Below are positions 15,899 to 23,953 of a DNA stretch of 64,000 bases, piece by piece. Origin of the DNA: DASVFB01 sp963766345 (GTDB lineage Bacteria > Actinomycetota > Thermoleophilia > Gaiellales > Gaiellaceae). How positions within the stretch are numbered: position 1 is the first letter of the stretch; each line of letters begins with the position of its first letter. The stretch is from positions 186,001-250,000 of the forward strand of contig CAVXZL010000012.1 in assembly GCA_963766345.1 (NCBI GenBank), given 5' to 3'. The notes under the pieces were generated by a model. That model was not told the DNA's origin, made no database searches, and saw only the letters and a list, made by a program, of their open reading frames with translations. Both the position numbers and the translations under genes were made by a program.

Positions 15899-16660
15899 CT
15901 ACTGGTCGCGGATCCAGGCAGCGAAGCCCGCGTCGGGCGCATGGACGTTGAGCACGCGCGCCCAGCCGGAGCCGCCGTTGCCGAAGCCGTGCCTCGCGCC
16001 GGGAGGCGCCGACAGCCACGTCCCGGGCCCGGCGTGAACGACGTCGTCGCCGACGGTGAGCTCGACGTCGCCCTCGAGCACGAAGAACGAGTCCGCCTGG
16101 CCGTCGTGCTCGTGCGGGTCGACGTGGAAGCTCTCGTCGAAGCCGATGTCGAAGGCCGAGAACTGCGGCTCGTCCCCGAGGATCGTGATCGTCCGGTTCG
16201 CGCGCTCGTACCGCTCCCCGCCGCCCGGCCGCACGATCACGGCGTCGTCGACGCTGCGACCTCCGTCGTCCGGCGGCGGAACCATGTCGAAGCTCTCGCG
16301 GTCGCCGCGCATCCACCCGAGGAAGCCGGTGCTCGGCGCATGGAAGTTGAGCCAGCGCGCCGTGGCGTCGCTGTCGTTGTCGAACCCGTGGACGAGGTTC
16401 GGCGGAACCATCACGAACGTCCCGGCGCCCGCGCGCACGACGTCCAGATCCGGGCCGACCGTGAACGACAGCTCGCCCTCGACGACGTAGAACGCGTCGA
16501 CGTGCTCGAGGTGGATGTGCGGGCTCGCCCCGCGCTCCCCGCCCTCGGAGCACGCGTAGCTCGCGTCGAGCAACTCGTGCTCGAACAGCACGCGCACCGA
16601 GCGCCGCGGCCGGTCGACGATCGCCTCGCCGTCCTCGGCTCGGAGAAGGACGGGCTCCAT
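15899..16660 (-). CDS. Bicupin protein
   Basis: This 253-residue protein has two cupin_2 barrels. The N-terminal one (about 45-115) has HIHLEHVDAFYVVEGELSF and MVPPNLVHGF; the C-terminal one (about 165-235) has HEHDGQADSFFVLEGDVELTV and SAPPGARHGF. The His/Glu metal ligands are kept in both. Such bicupins may be dioxygenases or sugar-binding regulators; no substrate can be assigned. The ATG is preceded by TAGGCT seven bases upstream, so the gene starts a leaderless unit that continues into uvsE. Confidence 0.8.
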   Translation of the reverse strand: MEPVLLRAEDGEAIVDRPRRSVRVLFEHELLDASYACSEGGERGASPHIHLEHVDAFYVVEGELSFTVGPDLDVVRAGAGTFVMVPPNLVHGFDNDSDATARWLNFHAPSTGFLGWMRGDRESFDMVPPPDDGGRSVDDAVIVRPGGGERYERANRTITILGDEPQFSAFDIGFDESFHVDPHEHDGQADSFFVLEGDVELTVGDDVVHAGPGTWLSAPPGARHGFGNGGSGWARVLNVHAPDAGFAAWIRDQ

Positions 16661-16667
16661 CGGCCTG

Positions 16668-16673
16668 AGCCTA
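16668..16673 (-). promoter_or_regulatory. -10 element of the bicupin-uvsE unit
   Basis: TAGGCT on the minus strand, seven bases before ATG 16660. Confidence 0.45.
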
Positions 16674-16711
16674 ATGCGCGATGCGCCGTCCAGGTGCGAT
16701 TGAATCCCGCG

Positions 16712-17620
16712 ATGAATCTCGCCCGCGTCCGCCCGACGCGCGTCTACCGCTTCTACCGCGGCGGCGCGCTCATCGATCGCCTGCGCGACGAGCCGGAGCA
16801 GGACGGCGACCGGCCCGAGGACTGGATCGCCTCCGTCGTCGCGGCGAACAACCCCGGCCGCGACGAGCCGGAGGCGGGACTGACGCGCCTCGAGACCGGC
16901 GCGCTCCTACGCGACGTGATCCGCGAGCGGCCGGCGCACTGGGGCACGCCGAACGTGCTCGTGAAGCTGCTCGATCCCGTCGAGCGCCTGCCGGTCCACG
17001 CGCACCCTAACCGTGAGTTCGCGCGCGCCCATCTCGGCTCCGACTACGGCAAGACCGAGGCGTGGCTGATCGTCGCGACGCGCGACAGCGAAGCGGAGGT
17101 CTGGCTCGGGCTGCAGGAGGACGTCGACCCGGCGCGCTATCGGTCGTGGATCGAGGAGCAGGACACCGACGCGCTGCTGTCGTCGTTGCACCACCTCGTC
17201 GTGCGGCCGGGCGACGTCGTCTTCGTGCCCGCCGGCGTGCCGCACGCGATCGGCGGGGGAGCGCTGATCGTCGAGCTGCAGGAGCCGACGGACTTCTCGA
17301 TCCTCTGCGAATGGAAGGGCTTCCCCGTCGACCCGGCGGACGCGCACCTCGGGCTCGGCTGGGGCGTCGCGCTCGAGGCGCTGCGGCTCGACGCGTACGA
17401 GCCGGAGCTCGGCATGCCCGAGGAGGCCGCGGAGTTCTTCGAGGTCGACGAGCACGCGGAGCCGGCGGGCCGGTTCGGCGTACTGCTCGTGCTCGAAGGC
17501 GACGGCGCGATCGACGGCCGGCCGGCGCGAGCCGGCGACGCGTTCGCCATGCCCGCGGCCGCACAACCTTTCGACGTCCACGGCGATCTGCGAATCCTGC
17601 GCTGCATAGGAGGAAGATAA
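16712..17620 (+). CDS. manA: Mannose-6-phosphate isomerase, type I (cupin)
   Basis: This 302-residue Zn enzyme interconverts mannose 6-phosphate and fructose 6-phosphate. It has the compact class I form, with SVVAANNPGRDEPEAGLTRL, the Zn site PVHAHPNREFARAHLGSDYGKTEAW, and FVPAGVPHAIGGGALIVELQEPTDFS. It opens the plus-strand sugar operon, with the sugar isomerase five bases downstream. Mannose released by the three mannosidases encoded further on would enter glycolysis here after phosphorylation by the ROK or another kinase. The start is chosen at MNLARVRPTRVYR, which matches the family N terminus. Confidence 0.9.
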   Translation: MNLARVRPTRVYRFYRGGALIDRLRDEPEQDGDRPEDWIASVVAANNPGRDEPEAGLTRLETGALLRDVIRERPAHWGTPNVLVKLLDPVERLPVHAHPNREFARAHLGSDYGKTEAWLIVATRDSEAEVWLGLQEDVDPARYRSWIEEQDTDALLSSLHHLVVRPGDVVFVPAGVPHAIGGGALIVELQEPTDFSILCEWKGFPVDPADAHLGLGWGVALEALRLDAYEPELGMPEEAAEFFEVDEHAEPAGRFGVLLVLEGDGAIDGRPARAGDAFAMPAAAQPFDVHGDLRILRCIGGR

Positions 17621-17625
17621 AGCTC

Positions 17626-18624
17626 ATGAAGACGAGTCTCGGCATCTGGGCCTTCGGGCCGATGGTCACGCGCTTCGTTCCCGGCGGCTACCAGCCGCAG
17701 TGGCGCGACGAGCCGATCCCCGAGAAGGTGCACCGCGCGGTCAGCGGGCTCGGAGATCTGATCGACGACTACGAGTTCCACTACCCCGGCGAGCTGAACC
17801 GCGACAACCTCGACGACGTGCGTGTCGCGCTCGACGGGCACGGGATCTATTGCGTCGCGGGAGGCTTGCACGTCGACCAGCGGTTCGGCAAGGGCGGTCT
17901 CACCTCGCTCGACGATTCGGTGCGCGCCGAGGCGGTGCGACTGTTGCTCGAGGGCGCCGACCTCGCGAGCGAGATCGGGGCGCAGATGATCATCTGGCCA
18001 GGGGGCGAGGGTTACAACTACCCGTTCCAGGTGCCGTACGGCGAGGTGTGGTCACGGCTGCTCGACGGCATCGCCCAGGTCGCGGAGCGGCTCGCTTCGC
18101 ACGGGCGCCTGCTCTTCCTCGAGCACAAGAACTCCGAGCCCGCGATGAAGATCCTCATGTCGAACATCGGCATGACGCTGCACGTGATCTCGAAGCTGCG
18201 CGAACGCGGCATCGACAACGTGAAGGTGAACATGGACTGGCAGCACCTGATCATGAACGGCGAGAACCTCGGCGAGTACGTGGCGCTGCTCGCGGCCGAG
18301 GGACTGCTCGGCCACCAGCACGCGAACTCCGGGTGGGGCACGTTCGACGACGACAACATGGTCGGAGCGACGGCGTTCATGGAGACGCTCGAGCTCGCGC
18401 TCGAGCTGCGGCGCGCGAACTACGGCGCGAACGGCGAGCGGCTCGGCTTCGACCTCTATCCGTACACGGAGGACCAGGTCGCGGCGGTGCGGCGCTCGGT
18501 GCTGCAGTGGCGCTTCATCGACGATGTCGCGTCGCGGATCGACGAGGCGGCGCTGCGAGAGGCGCAGTCGCGCAAGGACGCGGTGCGCGCGTACGAGATC
18601 GTGTACGCAGCGCTCGGCGCATGA
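17626..18624 (+). CDS. Xylose-isomerase-like TIM-barrel sugar isomerase
   Basis: This 332-residue protein has a good ribosome-binding site AGGAGGAAG before its ATG. Metal-ligand motifs of the xylose/rhamnose isomerase superfamily are present in order: FLEHKNSEP, VKVNMDWQHLIMNGENLGEY, GHQHANSGWGTFDDDNM and the FDLYPYTED end. It probably isomerises a ketose/aldose pair that the downstream xylulokinase-like kinase phosphorylates. It is shorter than classical XylA, so it is better described as a xylose-isomerase-like protein than as XylA. Confidence 0.8.
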   Translation: MKTSLGIWAFGPMVTRFVPGGYQPQWRDEPIPEKVHRAVSGLGDLIDDYEFHYPGELNRDNLDDVRVALDGHGIYCVAGGLHVDQRFGKGGLTSLDDSVRAEAVRLLLEGADLASEIGAQMIIWPGGEGYNYPFQVPYGEVWSRLLDGIAQVAERLASHGRLLFLEHKNSEPAMKILMSNIGMTLHVISKLRERGIDNVKVNMDWQHLIMNGENLGEYVALLAAEGLLGHQHANSGWGTFDDDNMVGATAFMETLELALELRRANYGANGERLGFDLYPYTEDQVAAVRRSVLQWRFIDDVASRIDEAALREAQSRKDAVRAYEIVYAALGA

Positions 18625-18627
18625 CCA

Positions 18628-18656
18628 CCCCAGAAAGTGCTTCGCACTTCCTGGGG
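18628..18656. repeat. REP-like hairpin between isomerase and kinase genes
   Basis: A 13-position inverted repeat with one mismatch pairs CCCCAG and AAGTGC arms around a TTC loop. It fills the gap between the isomerase stop (18624) and the kinase GTG (18665). With no U tract and a gene starting nine bases later, an mRNA-stabilising or REP-type element is more likely than a terminator. Confidence 0.6.
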
Positions 18657-18664
18657 GCCGCGGC

Positions 18665-20041
18665 GTGATCGTCGGGCTCGACGTCGGCACGACCGCGGTC
18701 AAGGCGATCGCGATCGACACCGACGGCACCGTCCTCGCCCGCGAGGAGGAGTCGTACGCGCTGTCGACGCCGCAGGCGGGTTGGGCGGAGCAGGATCCCG
18801 ACGACTGGGTGCGGGCGGCGGAGCGCGTGCTCGCGCGACTCGACGCGACGTCGGTCGGGTTCTCGGGGCAGATGCACGGGCTCGTCGCGCTCGGGGCGGA
18901 CGACGCGCCGCTGCGCCCTGCGATCCTCTGGAACGACCAGCGCACCGGCGCGGAGTGCGCGGAGATCGAGCGGCGCATCGGCCTCGACCGGCTGATCGAG
19001 CTGACCGGCAACCGCGCGCTCACCGGCTTCACCGCGCCGAAGCTGCTGTGGCTGCGCACGCACGAGGCGGAGGTCTACGCGCGCATCCGTTCGATCCTGC
19101 TGCCGAAGGACTACGTTCGGCTGAAGCTCCACGGCGAGCGCGCGATCGACGTCGCCGACGCGTCGGGCACCTTGCTCTTCGACGTCGCGCGGCGGCAATG
19201 GAGCGAGGAGGTGCTGGACGCGCTCGAGATCCCCGGCGAATGGCTGCCGCCGGTGCACGAGTCGCCCGACATCGCGGGTGCGGGCGACCAGGCCGCAGGA
19301 GCTTTGGGCGTCGGCGTCACAGGGCCGGGGCCGGTGTCCGTGGTGCTCGGCACGTCGGGCGTCGTCTTCGGCGTGCTCGAGCGGTACGAGCCCGACGCCG
19401 AGGCGCGCGTGCACGTCTTCTGTCACGCGGTCCCGGGGACGTGGCACGCGATGGGCGTGATGCTCTCCGCGGCCGGCTCGCTGCAGTGGCTGCACGACAC
19501 GGTCGCGCCGGACGAGTCCTTTGACGCGCTCGTCGCGGAGGCTGCGAAGTGGCCGCCCGGCTGTGAGGGACTGCTGTTCGCGCCGTACCTCGCCGGCGAG
19601 CGGACGCCCCACGCCGATCCCGACGCGCGCGGCGCCTTCACCGGGCTGTCGCTGCGCCACGACCGCGGCGCACTCGTGCGCGCGGTGCTCGAAGGCGTCG
19701 CGTACGGGCTGCGCGACTCGCTCGAGCTGCTGCGCTCCCTCGGCGTTCGTTCCGAGGTCGGACGCATCTCGGGCGGCGGTGCGCGCAGCTCGCTCTGGCG
19801 CGAGATCGTCGCGTCGGTGCTCGACCTTCCGCTCGAGACCGTCGCCGTCGAGGAGGGAGCGGCGTACGGCGCCGCGCTCCTCGCCGGCTGCCGCGACGGG
19901 ACGTTCGAGGACCCGCGCGCTGCGGCCGAGCGCTGCGTTCGGGTGACCGGTCGCGTCGAGCCGAACGCGTCGTGGGCCACCGCTTATGGCGAGGGCTACG
20001 AGCGCTTCCGGCGGTTGTATCCGGCGCTGCGCCCGTTGTGA
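18665..20041 (+). CDS. xylB: FGGY-family carbohydrate kinase (xylulokinase-like)
   Basis: This 458-residue sugar kinase begins IVGLDVGTTAVKAIAIDTDG (ATPase phosphate-1 motif). It carries GFSGQMHGLVAL, the substrate loop PAILWNDQRTG, the LLPKDYVRLKLHG motif and GGGARSSLWREIVASVL. All are typical of xylulokinases. It follows a xylose-isomerase-like gene, supporting a pentose or related ketose route. GTG 18665 directly follows the hairpin. Its stop overlaps the start of a truncated nagA-like gene. Confidence 0.88.
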   Translation: MIVGLDVGTTAVKAIAIDTDGTVLAREEESYALSTPQAGWAEQDPDDWVRAAERVLARLDATSVGFSGQMHGLVALGADDAPLRPAILWNDQRTGAECAEIERRIGLDRLIELTGNRALTGFTAPKLLWLRTHEAEVYARIRSILLPKDYVRLKLHGERAIDVADASGTLLFDVARRQWSEEVLDALEIPGEWLPPVHESPDIAGAGDQAAGALGVGVTGPGPVSVVLGTSGVVFGVLERYEPDAEARVHVFCHAVPGTWHAMGVMLSAAGSLQWLHDTVAPDESFDALVAEAAKWPPGCEGLLFAPYLAGERTPHADPDARGAFTGLSLRHDRGALVRAVLEGVAYGLRDSLELLRSLGVRSEVGRISGGGARSSLWREIVASVLDLPLETVAVEEGAAYGAALLAGCRDGTFEDPRAAAERCVRVTGRVEPNASWATAYGEGYERFRRLYPALRPL

Positions 20042-20097
20042 GGCTCGGCGTCGAGGCGGCGCTCGTCGACGGCACGCTCATCCCGGGCGACGTCAGC
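20038..20097 (+). pseudogene. 5' fragment of nagA-like deacetylase gene
   Basis: A GTG overlaps the xylB stop (GTGA) and opens a frame reading RLGVEAALVDGTLIPGDV, which resembles the N terminus of actinobacterial N-acetylglucosamine-6-phosphate deacetylases and related amidohydrolases. After about 19 codons the similarity stops and the frame runs into sequence that belongs to a minus-strand gene. The rest of the gene is missing from the window. The identification rests on a short stretch and needs a database search. Confidence 0.5.
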
Positions 20098-20183
20098 GCG
20101 CCGCAGAAGCGGATCAGGTCGAGGCGTTCCTCGTGTGTCCACGGTGTGCCGTAGAAGCCTTCGATCACACCGCGGACGTTCAC
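20097..20183 (-). pseudogene. 5' fragment of GH84 beta-N-acetylglucosaminidase
   Basis: GTG 20183 overlaps the aldolase stop (GTGA), and the frame reads RGVIEGFYGTPWTHEERLDL then IRFCG, the highly conserved N-terminal segment of GH84 O-GlcNAcase/hyaluronidase-type enzymes, whose RGVIEGFYG lies at the active site. The expected GLNTYVYAPKDDP that should follow is absent: coding similarity ends at about 20097, back to back with the nagA-like fragment. Only about 29 codons of an enzyme usually above 400 residues remain, so it is not functional as assembled. Confidence 0.75.
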
Positions 20184-20956
20184 GCGTAGCGGTCGACGAT
20201 CTCGATCAGCTGCTCGAGGCGCGGCACCGACCGCGTGCGTAGAAGCCCGGTCGGGTCGTCCGCCTCGAGTGTGTTCGTCCACAGCGCGCGCCCCGCGAGG
20301 AAGCCCGACGCGCCGCCTCTGCACGCGTTCTCGACCGCGAGCGGGAACTCGTCCTGCGGCACGCCCTGGGAGAGCACGACCCACGGCACCGGGAGCACGT
20401 CGGTGATCTCGCGACAGCGCGCGACGACGTCGCCCTGCCGCGGCGCCTGGCACTTGTAGAGCGACGGGCGCGTGGCGCCGAGCTCGCGGGCCGCGTCGAC
20501 GATCTGGTGGTCCTCCCGCACGACGGGCTCGAGGACGGAAAGCACTCGGTGCCGCGTGGCGAGGGCCACGAACCGCTCGCACATCTCGATGCGCTCGCGG
20601 CGGCGGTCGTCGTCGCGCCAGATCACGAGCAGCTTCAGGGCGACGACGCCGTCCGGCACGTCCTCGACTTCGTCGAGCCGCGTGTCCTCGACGATGCCGC
20701 CGCGCTCCTGCTCGAGCAGGTCGACGGCCATGATCAGCCCGCGCGGCACGAGCGGCCGCACGTCTTCGAGGAACTGCGGCTCGATGAGGAATCCCGACGC
20801 ATGCGGTGCAAGCTCGCGCGCGACCGCGGTCTTGAACATCCGCACGCGCTCGTCCGAGTCGTCGAAGCCACGGTCGCGGAACATCGTGCGCAGCGACTCG
20901 CGCTGGTCCATCGCGACCATCGCGTAGGTGCCGTTCTCGCGCGCGAGCGCGTTCAC
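20180..20956 (-). CDS. Class I aldolase, YihT/LacD type
   Basis: This 258-residue TIM-barrel protein has AMVAMDQRESLRTMF, GFLIEPQF, ALKLLVIWRDDD, LEPVVR, SLYKCQAP with the probable Schiff-base K168, and PWVVLSQGV/GGASGFLAGRALW. The pattern is closest, from memory, to sulfofructose-phosphate aldolase YihT and tagatose-1,6-bisphosphate aldolase LacD. Given the adjoining NagB-like and kinase genes, cleavage of a hexose bisphosphate from amino-sugar breakdown is likelier than sulfosugar use. The GTG start overlaps the previous stop (GTGA). Confidence 0.82.
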   Translation of the reverse strand: MNALARENGTYAMVAMDQRESLRTMFRDRGFDDSDERVRMFKTAVARELAPHASGFLIEPQFLEDVRPLVPRGLIMAVDLLEQERGGIVEDTRLDEVEDVPDGVVALKLLVIWRDDDRRRERIEMCERFVALATRHRVLSVLEPVVREDHQIVDAARELGATRPSLYKCQAPRQGDVVARCREITDVLPVPWVVLSQGVPQDEFPLAVENACRGGASGFLAGRALWTNTLEADDPTGLLRTRSVPRLEQLIEIVDRYA

Positions 20957-21642
20957 GGCGCCACCAGGATCTGCGCGTCAGGATGCTCGTGCACGACGGT
21001 TGCCGGCCAGTCGGAATCGAAGCGGTCACGCGCGAGGATGCGCTCGGCGGCCTTGCGTTTGTCCGGCCCGTGCAGGACGAGCCGTAGCCGCCGCGCTTGC
21101 ATGATCGTGCCGAGACCGACCGAGACGCCACGGGTCGGCACCTCGTCGAGAGACGTCAACTCCGGGAACGTCGCCAGGTTGTCGCGGCGCGTGCTGTCGG
21201 CAAGCCGCGCGACACTCGTCATGCCGTCGACCGGCGAGCCCGGCGGCAGGAAGGCGACGTGACAGTCGGAGGCGCCCGCCGCGAGCAGGAACACGTCGAT
21301 CCCGCCGGCGGCCTCGATTCGCTCGTCATACGCCTCGGGCTCGTCGGGATCGGGGAGCCACACGCGCTCGTCCGGGATGCCGAGCGGCCGCGCGATCTCG
21401 CGCAGCCCGAAGCCGCGGCAGCTGTAGTGGGCAGAGGTCGGCGGTACCGGCACGTACTCGTCCATCATCACGATCGTCGTGCCCGAAAGGTCCGCTTCCG
21501 ACGCGGCGAGCGCACGATAGGTCGAGACGAGGCTCCGGCCGCCGGGGCAACCGAGGAGCTTCGGCCGGAGCTCGGCGATCTCCCGCGCCAGCGCACGGCC
21601 GAGGTCGTCCGCGTCGGCGAAGCGGCGGACCTCAGCGGGCAC
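20953..21642 (-). CDS. Glucosamine-6-phosphate deaminase-like (NagB family)
   Basis: This 229-residue isomerase-fold protein of the NagB/SugarP_isomerase group has phosphate loop GCPGGRSLVSTYRAL, the NagB signature MMDEYVPV, and ASDCHVAFLPPGSPVDGMTSV, aligning with the catalytic DGHIAFNEPG loop. His is kept, but the Gly of DGH is Cys and the loop Glu (NEP) is Pro, so deaminase chemistry may be altered. GTG 21642 overlaps the kinase end by 11 bases. It probably acts on a phosphorylated amino sugar or ketose. Confidence 0.8.
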   Translation of the reverse strand: MPAEVRRFADADDLGRALAREIAELRPKLLGCPGGRSLVSTYRALAASEADLSGTTIVMMDEYVPVPPTSAHYSCRGFGLREIARPLGIPDERVWLPDPDEPEAYDERIEAAGGIDVFLLAAGASDCHVAFLPPGSPVDGMTSVARLADSTRRDNLATFPELTSLDEVPTRGVSVGLGTIMQARRLRLVLHGPDKRKAAERILARDRFDSDWPATVVHEHPDAQILVAP

Positions 21643-22585
21643 GCAGCTCCTCGCGCACGCGTCGCTTGGCATCGTCGGTCGCGCCGACCGCGTCGAGCGC
21701 CGCGAGCACGGCGCCGGCGACCGGCGGCGCATCGGGCACGATCGGGATCGCGCCGCCCGGCAATGCGCTCACGACGCGCTCGTGCAGGAACCCCTCGCCG
21801 CGCGCGAGCATCCCGCCGCCGAGGACGACGTCGGCCTCCCGTACGTCGAGGTCGGCGAACGCGCGGCGCACCATCAGGACGATCTCGTTCGCGAGCCGAT
21901 CGACGAGCGCACGCGCGACGGCGTCTCCGTCGCCGGCCGCTGCGACGACCGCGGCCGCAAGCTCGCCGAGACGCACGTCCCGCTCGCGCCGGTAGTGCAC
22001 GGCCTCGCCGACCGCGTACGCCGTCGCCAGCCCGAAGTGCGACCGCACGACGTCGACGAGAGCGGTCGCCTCGCCGCGTCCGTCCTCGGCGCGTGCAGCG
22101 AGGAAGAGCGCCTCGCGGCCGACGGCCTCGGCGCCGCCCCAGTCGCCGGTCTCCCAGCCGAGCGACGGGTAACGCGCGACGCGTCCGTCCGCGCGCCGGC
22201 CGACGCAGTTGATCCCCGCACCGCAGATCACCGCGACCGCGTCGGCCCTGTCGCTACCGGCGCGCAGCAGCGCGAACGTGTCGTTGTCGACGGTCGCCTC
22301 GCGCGTCCACGCGCGCGCATCGATCTCGGCGGAGAGCTCCGCGATGTCCTGATCGACGTCGGCGCCACAGAGGAAGAACGCGCCGTGCTCGGCCGGACGA
22401 TCGAACGCGACGCCGTCGACGAGCGACGCGATCACGTCGACGGCGCCGCCCACACCGAGACCGTGCGAGTTGCTCCCCGGCCCACGCAGCGACGCGATCA
22501 CCTCGCCGTCGAGCGTCGCGACCGCCAGATCCGTCTTCGTGTTGCCGCCGTCGACGCCGAGAACGACGCCCGCGGTGTCAGACAC
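21632..22585 (-). CDS. BadF/BcrA-type ATPase, N-acetylglucosamine kinase-like
   Basis: This 317-residue kinase has the ASKHA phosphate-1 motif VLGVDGGNTKTDLAV, then GPGSNSHGLG, VICGAGINCVG and LGWETGDWGGAEAVGREAL, and the adenosine motif VVLGGGML. These features match eukaryote-like GlcNAc kinases and bacterial homologues. With NagB-like and GH84/nagA remnants nearby, GlcNAc phosphorylation is likely. Its GTG start codon and SD-like AGGAA lie inside a palindromic repeat element, so the repeat may affect its expression. Confidence 0.82.
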   Translation of the reverse strand: MSDTAGVVLGVDGGNTKTDLAVATLDGEVIASLRGPGSNSHGLGVGGAVDVIASLVDGVAFDRPAEHGAFFLCGADVDQDIAELSAEIDARAWTREATVDNDTFALLRAGSDRADAVAVICGAGINCVGRRADGRVARYPSLGWETGDWGGAEAVGREALFLAARAEDGRGEATALVDVVRSHFGLATAYAVGEAVHYRRERDVRLGELAAAVVAAAGDGDAVARALVDRLANEIVLMVRRAFADLDVREADVVLGGGMLARGEGFLHERVVSALPGGAIPIVPDAPPVAGAVLAALDAVGATDDAKRRVREELRAR

Positions 22586-22653
22586 CGTTTCCTGTCAAGT
22601 CGAAGCCGTGACGATTCGGCAACAGCATCTCCACAGCGGTGTCAGACACCGTT
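22572..22653. repeat. Two direct copies of a GGTGTCAGACACC palindrome
   Basis: An identical 18-base unit containing the palindrome CGGTGTCAGACACCG occurs at 22572-22589 and 22636-22653 (period 64). The roughly 40 bases after each copy are also similar. The first copy supplies the start codon of the kinase gene. This looks like a REP-type interspersed element between the GH4 and kinase genes. Confidence 0.7.
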
Positions 22654-22693
22654 CAGCGTCAAGAGCGAGGCGTGCCGATTCTGCGACAAAACG

Positions 22694-23953
22694 TCAGGCC
22701 CACGCGAGGAACTTCCGGTTCGCGTCGATCAGCTTGTCCGCGAGCGTCTCCGCGACCGCGGCCTGGCCGATGAGCGGATGCGCGAGCAGCGCGCGGAAGA
22801 CGCGCTCGCGGCCGCCGCGCAGTGCCGCGTCCAGCGCGAGCTCCTCGTATGCGGAGACGTGCGTCACGAGGCCGCGCTCGAGCGGGCCGAGCTCGGGCAG
22901 CTCGACCGGACGGACTCCGTCGGGCTCCACGTGCGCCGGTACCTCGACGACGAAATCGTCCGGGAGGAACGGCAGCGCGCCGTCGTTCCGCAAGTTGACC
23001 ACGTGCCGCCCGCGACCGGCCCAGCCGAGCAGGCTCGCGATGAGCTCGACGGCCGCCTCCGAGTAGCCGGCGCCGCCGCGCTGCTTCAGGAGCTCCGGCT
23101 TCTCGTCGAGCGTCTCGTCGGCGTACAGGTGCAGTAGCTCGGACTCGATCTCGGACACGACCTCGGCGCGCGACTTGCCGCGCCGCTCGTCCTCGACGAC
23201 GGCGTCATGGTCGTAGAAGTAGTGCAGGTAGTACGACGGCACGACGCCGAGCCGCTGCACGAGCGGCGCCGGCAGGCCTGTTGCGCGCGCGACGCGGTCT
23301 GCGTGCTCGTCGCCGAGCAGCGACGGCAGCACGTCGTCGCCGTCGAGCCGCACGGCGACCTCCCACGTCAGGTGGTTCAGGCCGAGGTGGTCGAGCGCGA
23401 TCCGCTCGGGCTCGACGTCGAGCACCTTCGCGAAGTGGCGCTGGAAGACCATGGCGGCACTGCAGAGCCCCACCGCCTTATGACCATTGTCGAGCAGCGC
23501 TTTCGTGACGATGCCGACGGGGTTCGTGAAATCGACGATCCACGCGTCCGGAGATCGCTCGCGGGCGCGCTCGGCGATGTCGAGCACGACCGGCACCGTG
23601 CGGAGCGCCTTCGCGAGCCCGCCGAAGCCGGTCGTCTCCTGCCCGATGCAACCGCACGCGAGGGGCACCGACTCGTCGACCATGCGCGCGGCCTGCCCGC
23701 CGACGCGGATCTGGATCAGCACGGCGTCCGCGCCCTCGGCGGCTTCGTCGAGGTTCGTCGTCGCCTGGAGGCGCGTCGGGTGCGCGGCGCGGTCGAGCAT
23801 CCGCTGTGCGAGCCCCGACACGATGCCGAGCCGCTGCTCGTTCGTGTCGTGCAGGTAGAGATCGTCGACAACCATCAGGTGACGGAGCCGCACGATGCCG
23901 TCGATCACCTCGGGTGTGTACGTCGAGCCGGCGCCGACGACCGCGAGCTTCAC
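22694..23953 (-). CDS. GH4 family 6-phospho-glycosidase
   Basis: This 419-residue NAD- and Mn-dependent glycosidase or glucuronidase starts KLAVVGAGSTYTPEVIDG (NAD fold). It contains IRVGGQAARMVDE, GFGGLAKALR, VDFTNPVGIVTKAL, GLCSAAM (metal Cys) and LNHLTW (metal His). The set fits the 6-phospho-beta-glucosidase branch. GH4 enzymes cleave by a redox-elimination mechanism, mostly on phosphorylated disaccharides. Without a PTS in view, the true substrate is open. GTG 23953 overlaps the preceding stop (GTGA). Confidence 0.88.
   Translation of the reverse strand: MKLAVVGAGSTYTPEVIDGIVRLRHLMVVDDLYLHDTNEQRLGIVSGLAQRMLDRAAHPTRLQATTNLDEAAEGADAVLIQIRVGGQAARMVDESVPLACGCIGQETTGFGGLAKALRTVPVVLDIAERARERSPDAWIVDFTNPVGIVTKALLDNGHKAVGLCSAAMVFQRHFAKVLDVEPERIALDHLGLNHLTWEVAVRLDGDDVLPSLLGDEHADRVARATGLPAPLVQRLGVVPSYYLHYFYDHDAVVEDERRGKSRAEVVSEIESELLHLYADETLDEKPELLKQRGGAGYSEAAVELIASLLGWAGRGRHVVNLRNDGALPFLPDDFVVEVPAHVEPDGVRPVELPELGPLERGLVTHVSAYEELALDAALRGGRERVFRALLAHPLIGQAAVAETLADKLIDANRKFLAWA

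Noticed and set aside
20180..20956. Sulfoquinovose pathway because of the YihT-like aldolase
   Set aside because: No sulfoquinovosidase, sulfosugar kinase pairing or sulfolactaldehyde reductase is seen; neighbours are amino-sugar genes.
22572..22660. CRISPR array
   Set aside because: Only two copies, the spacer regions are themselves similar, and there are no cas genes; a palindromic interspersed repeat explains it.
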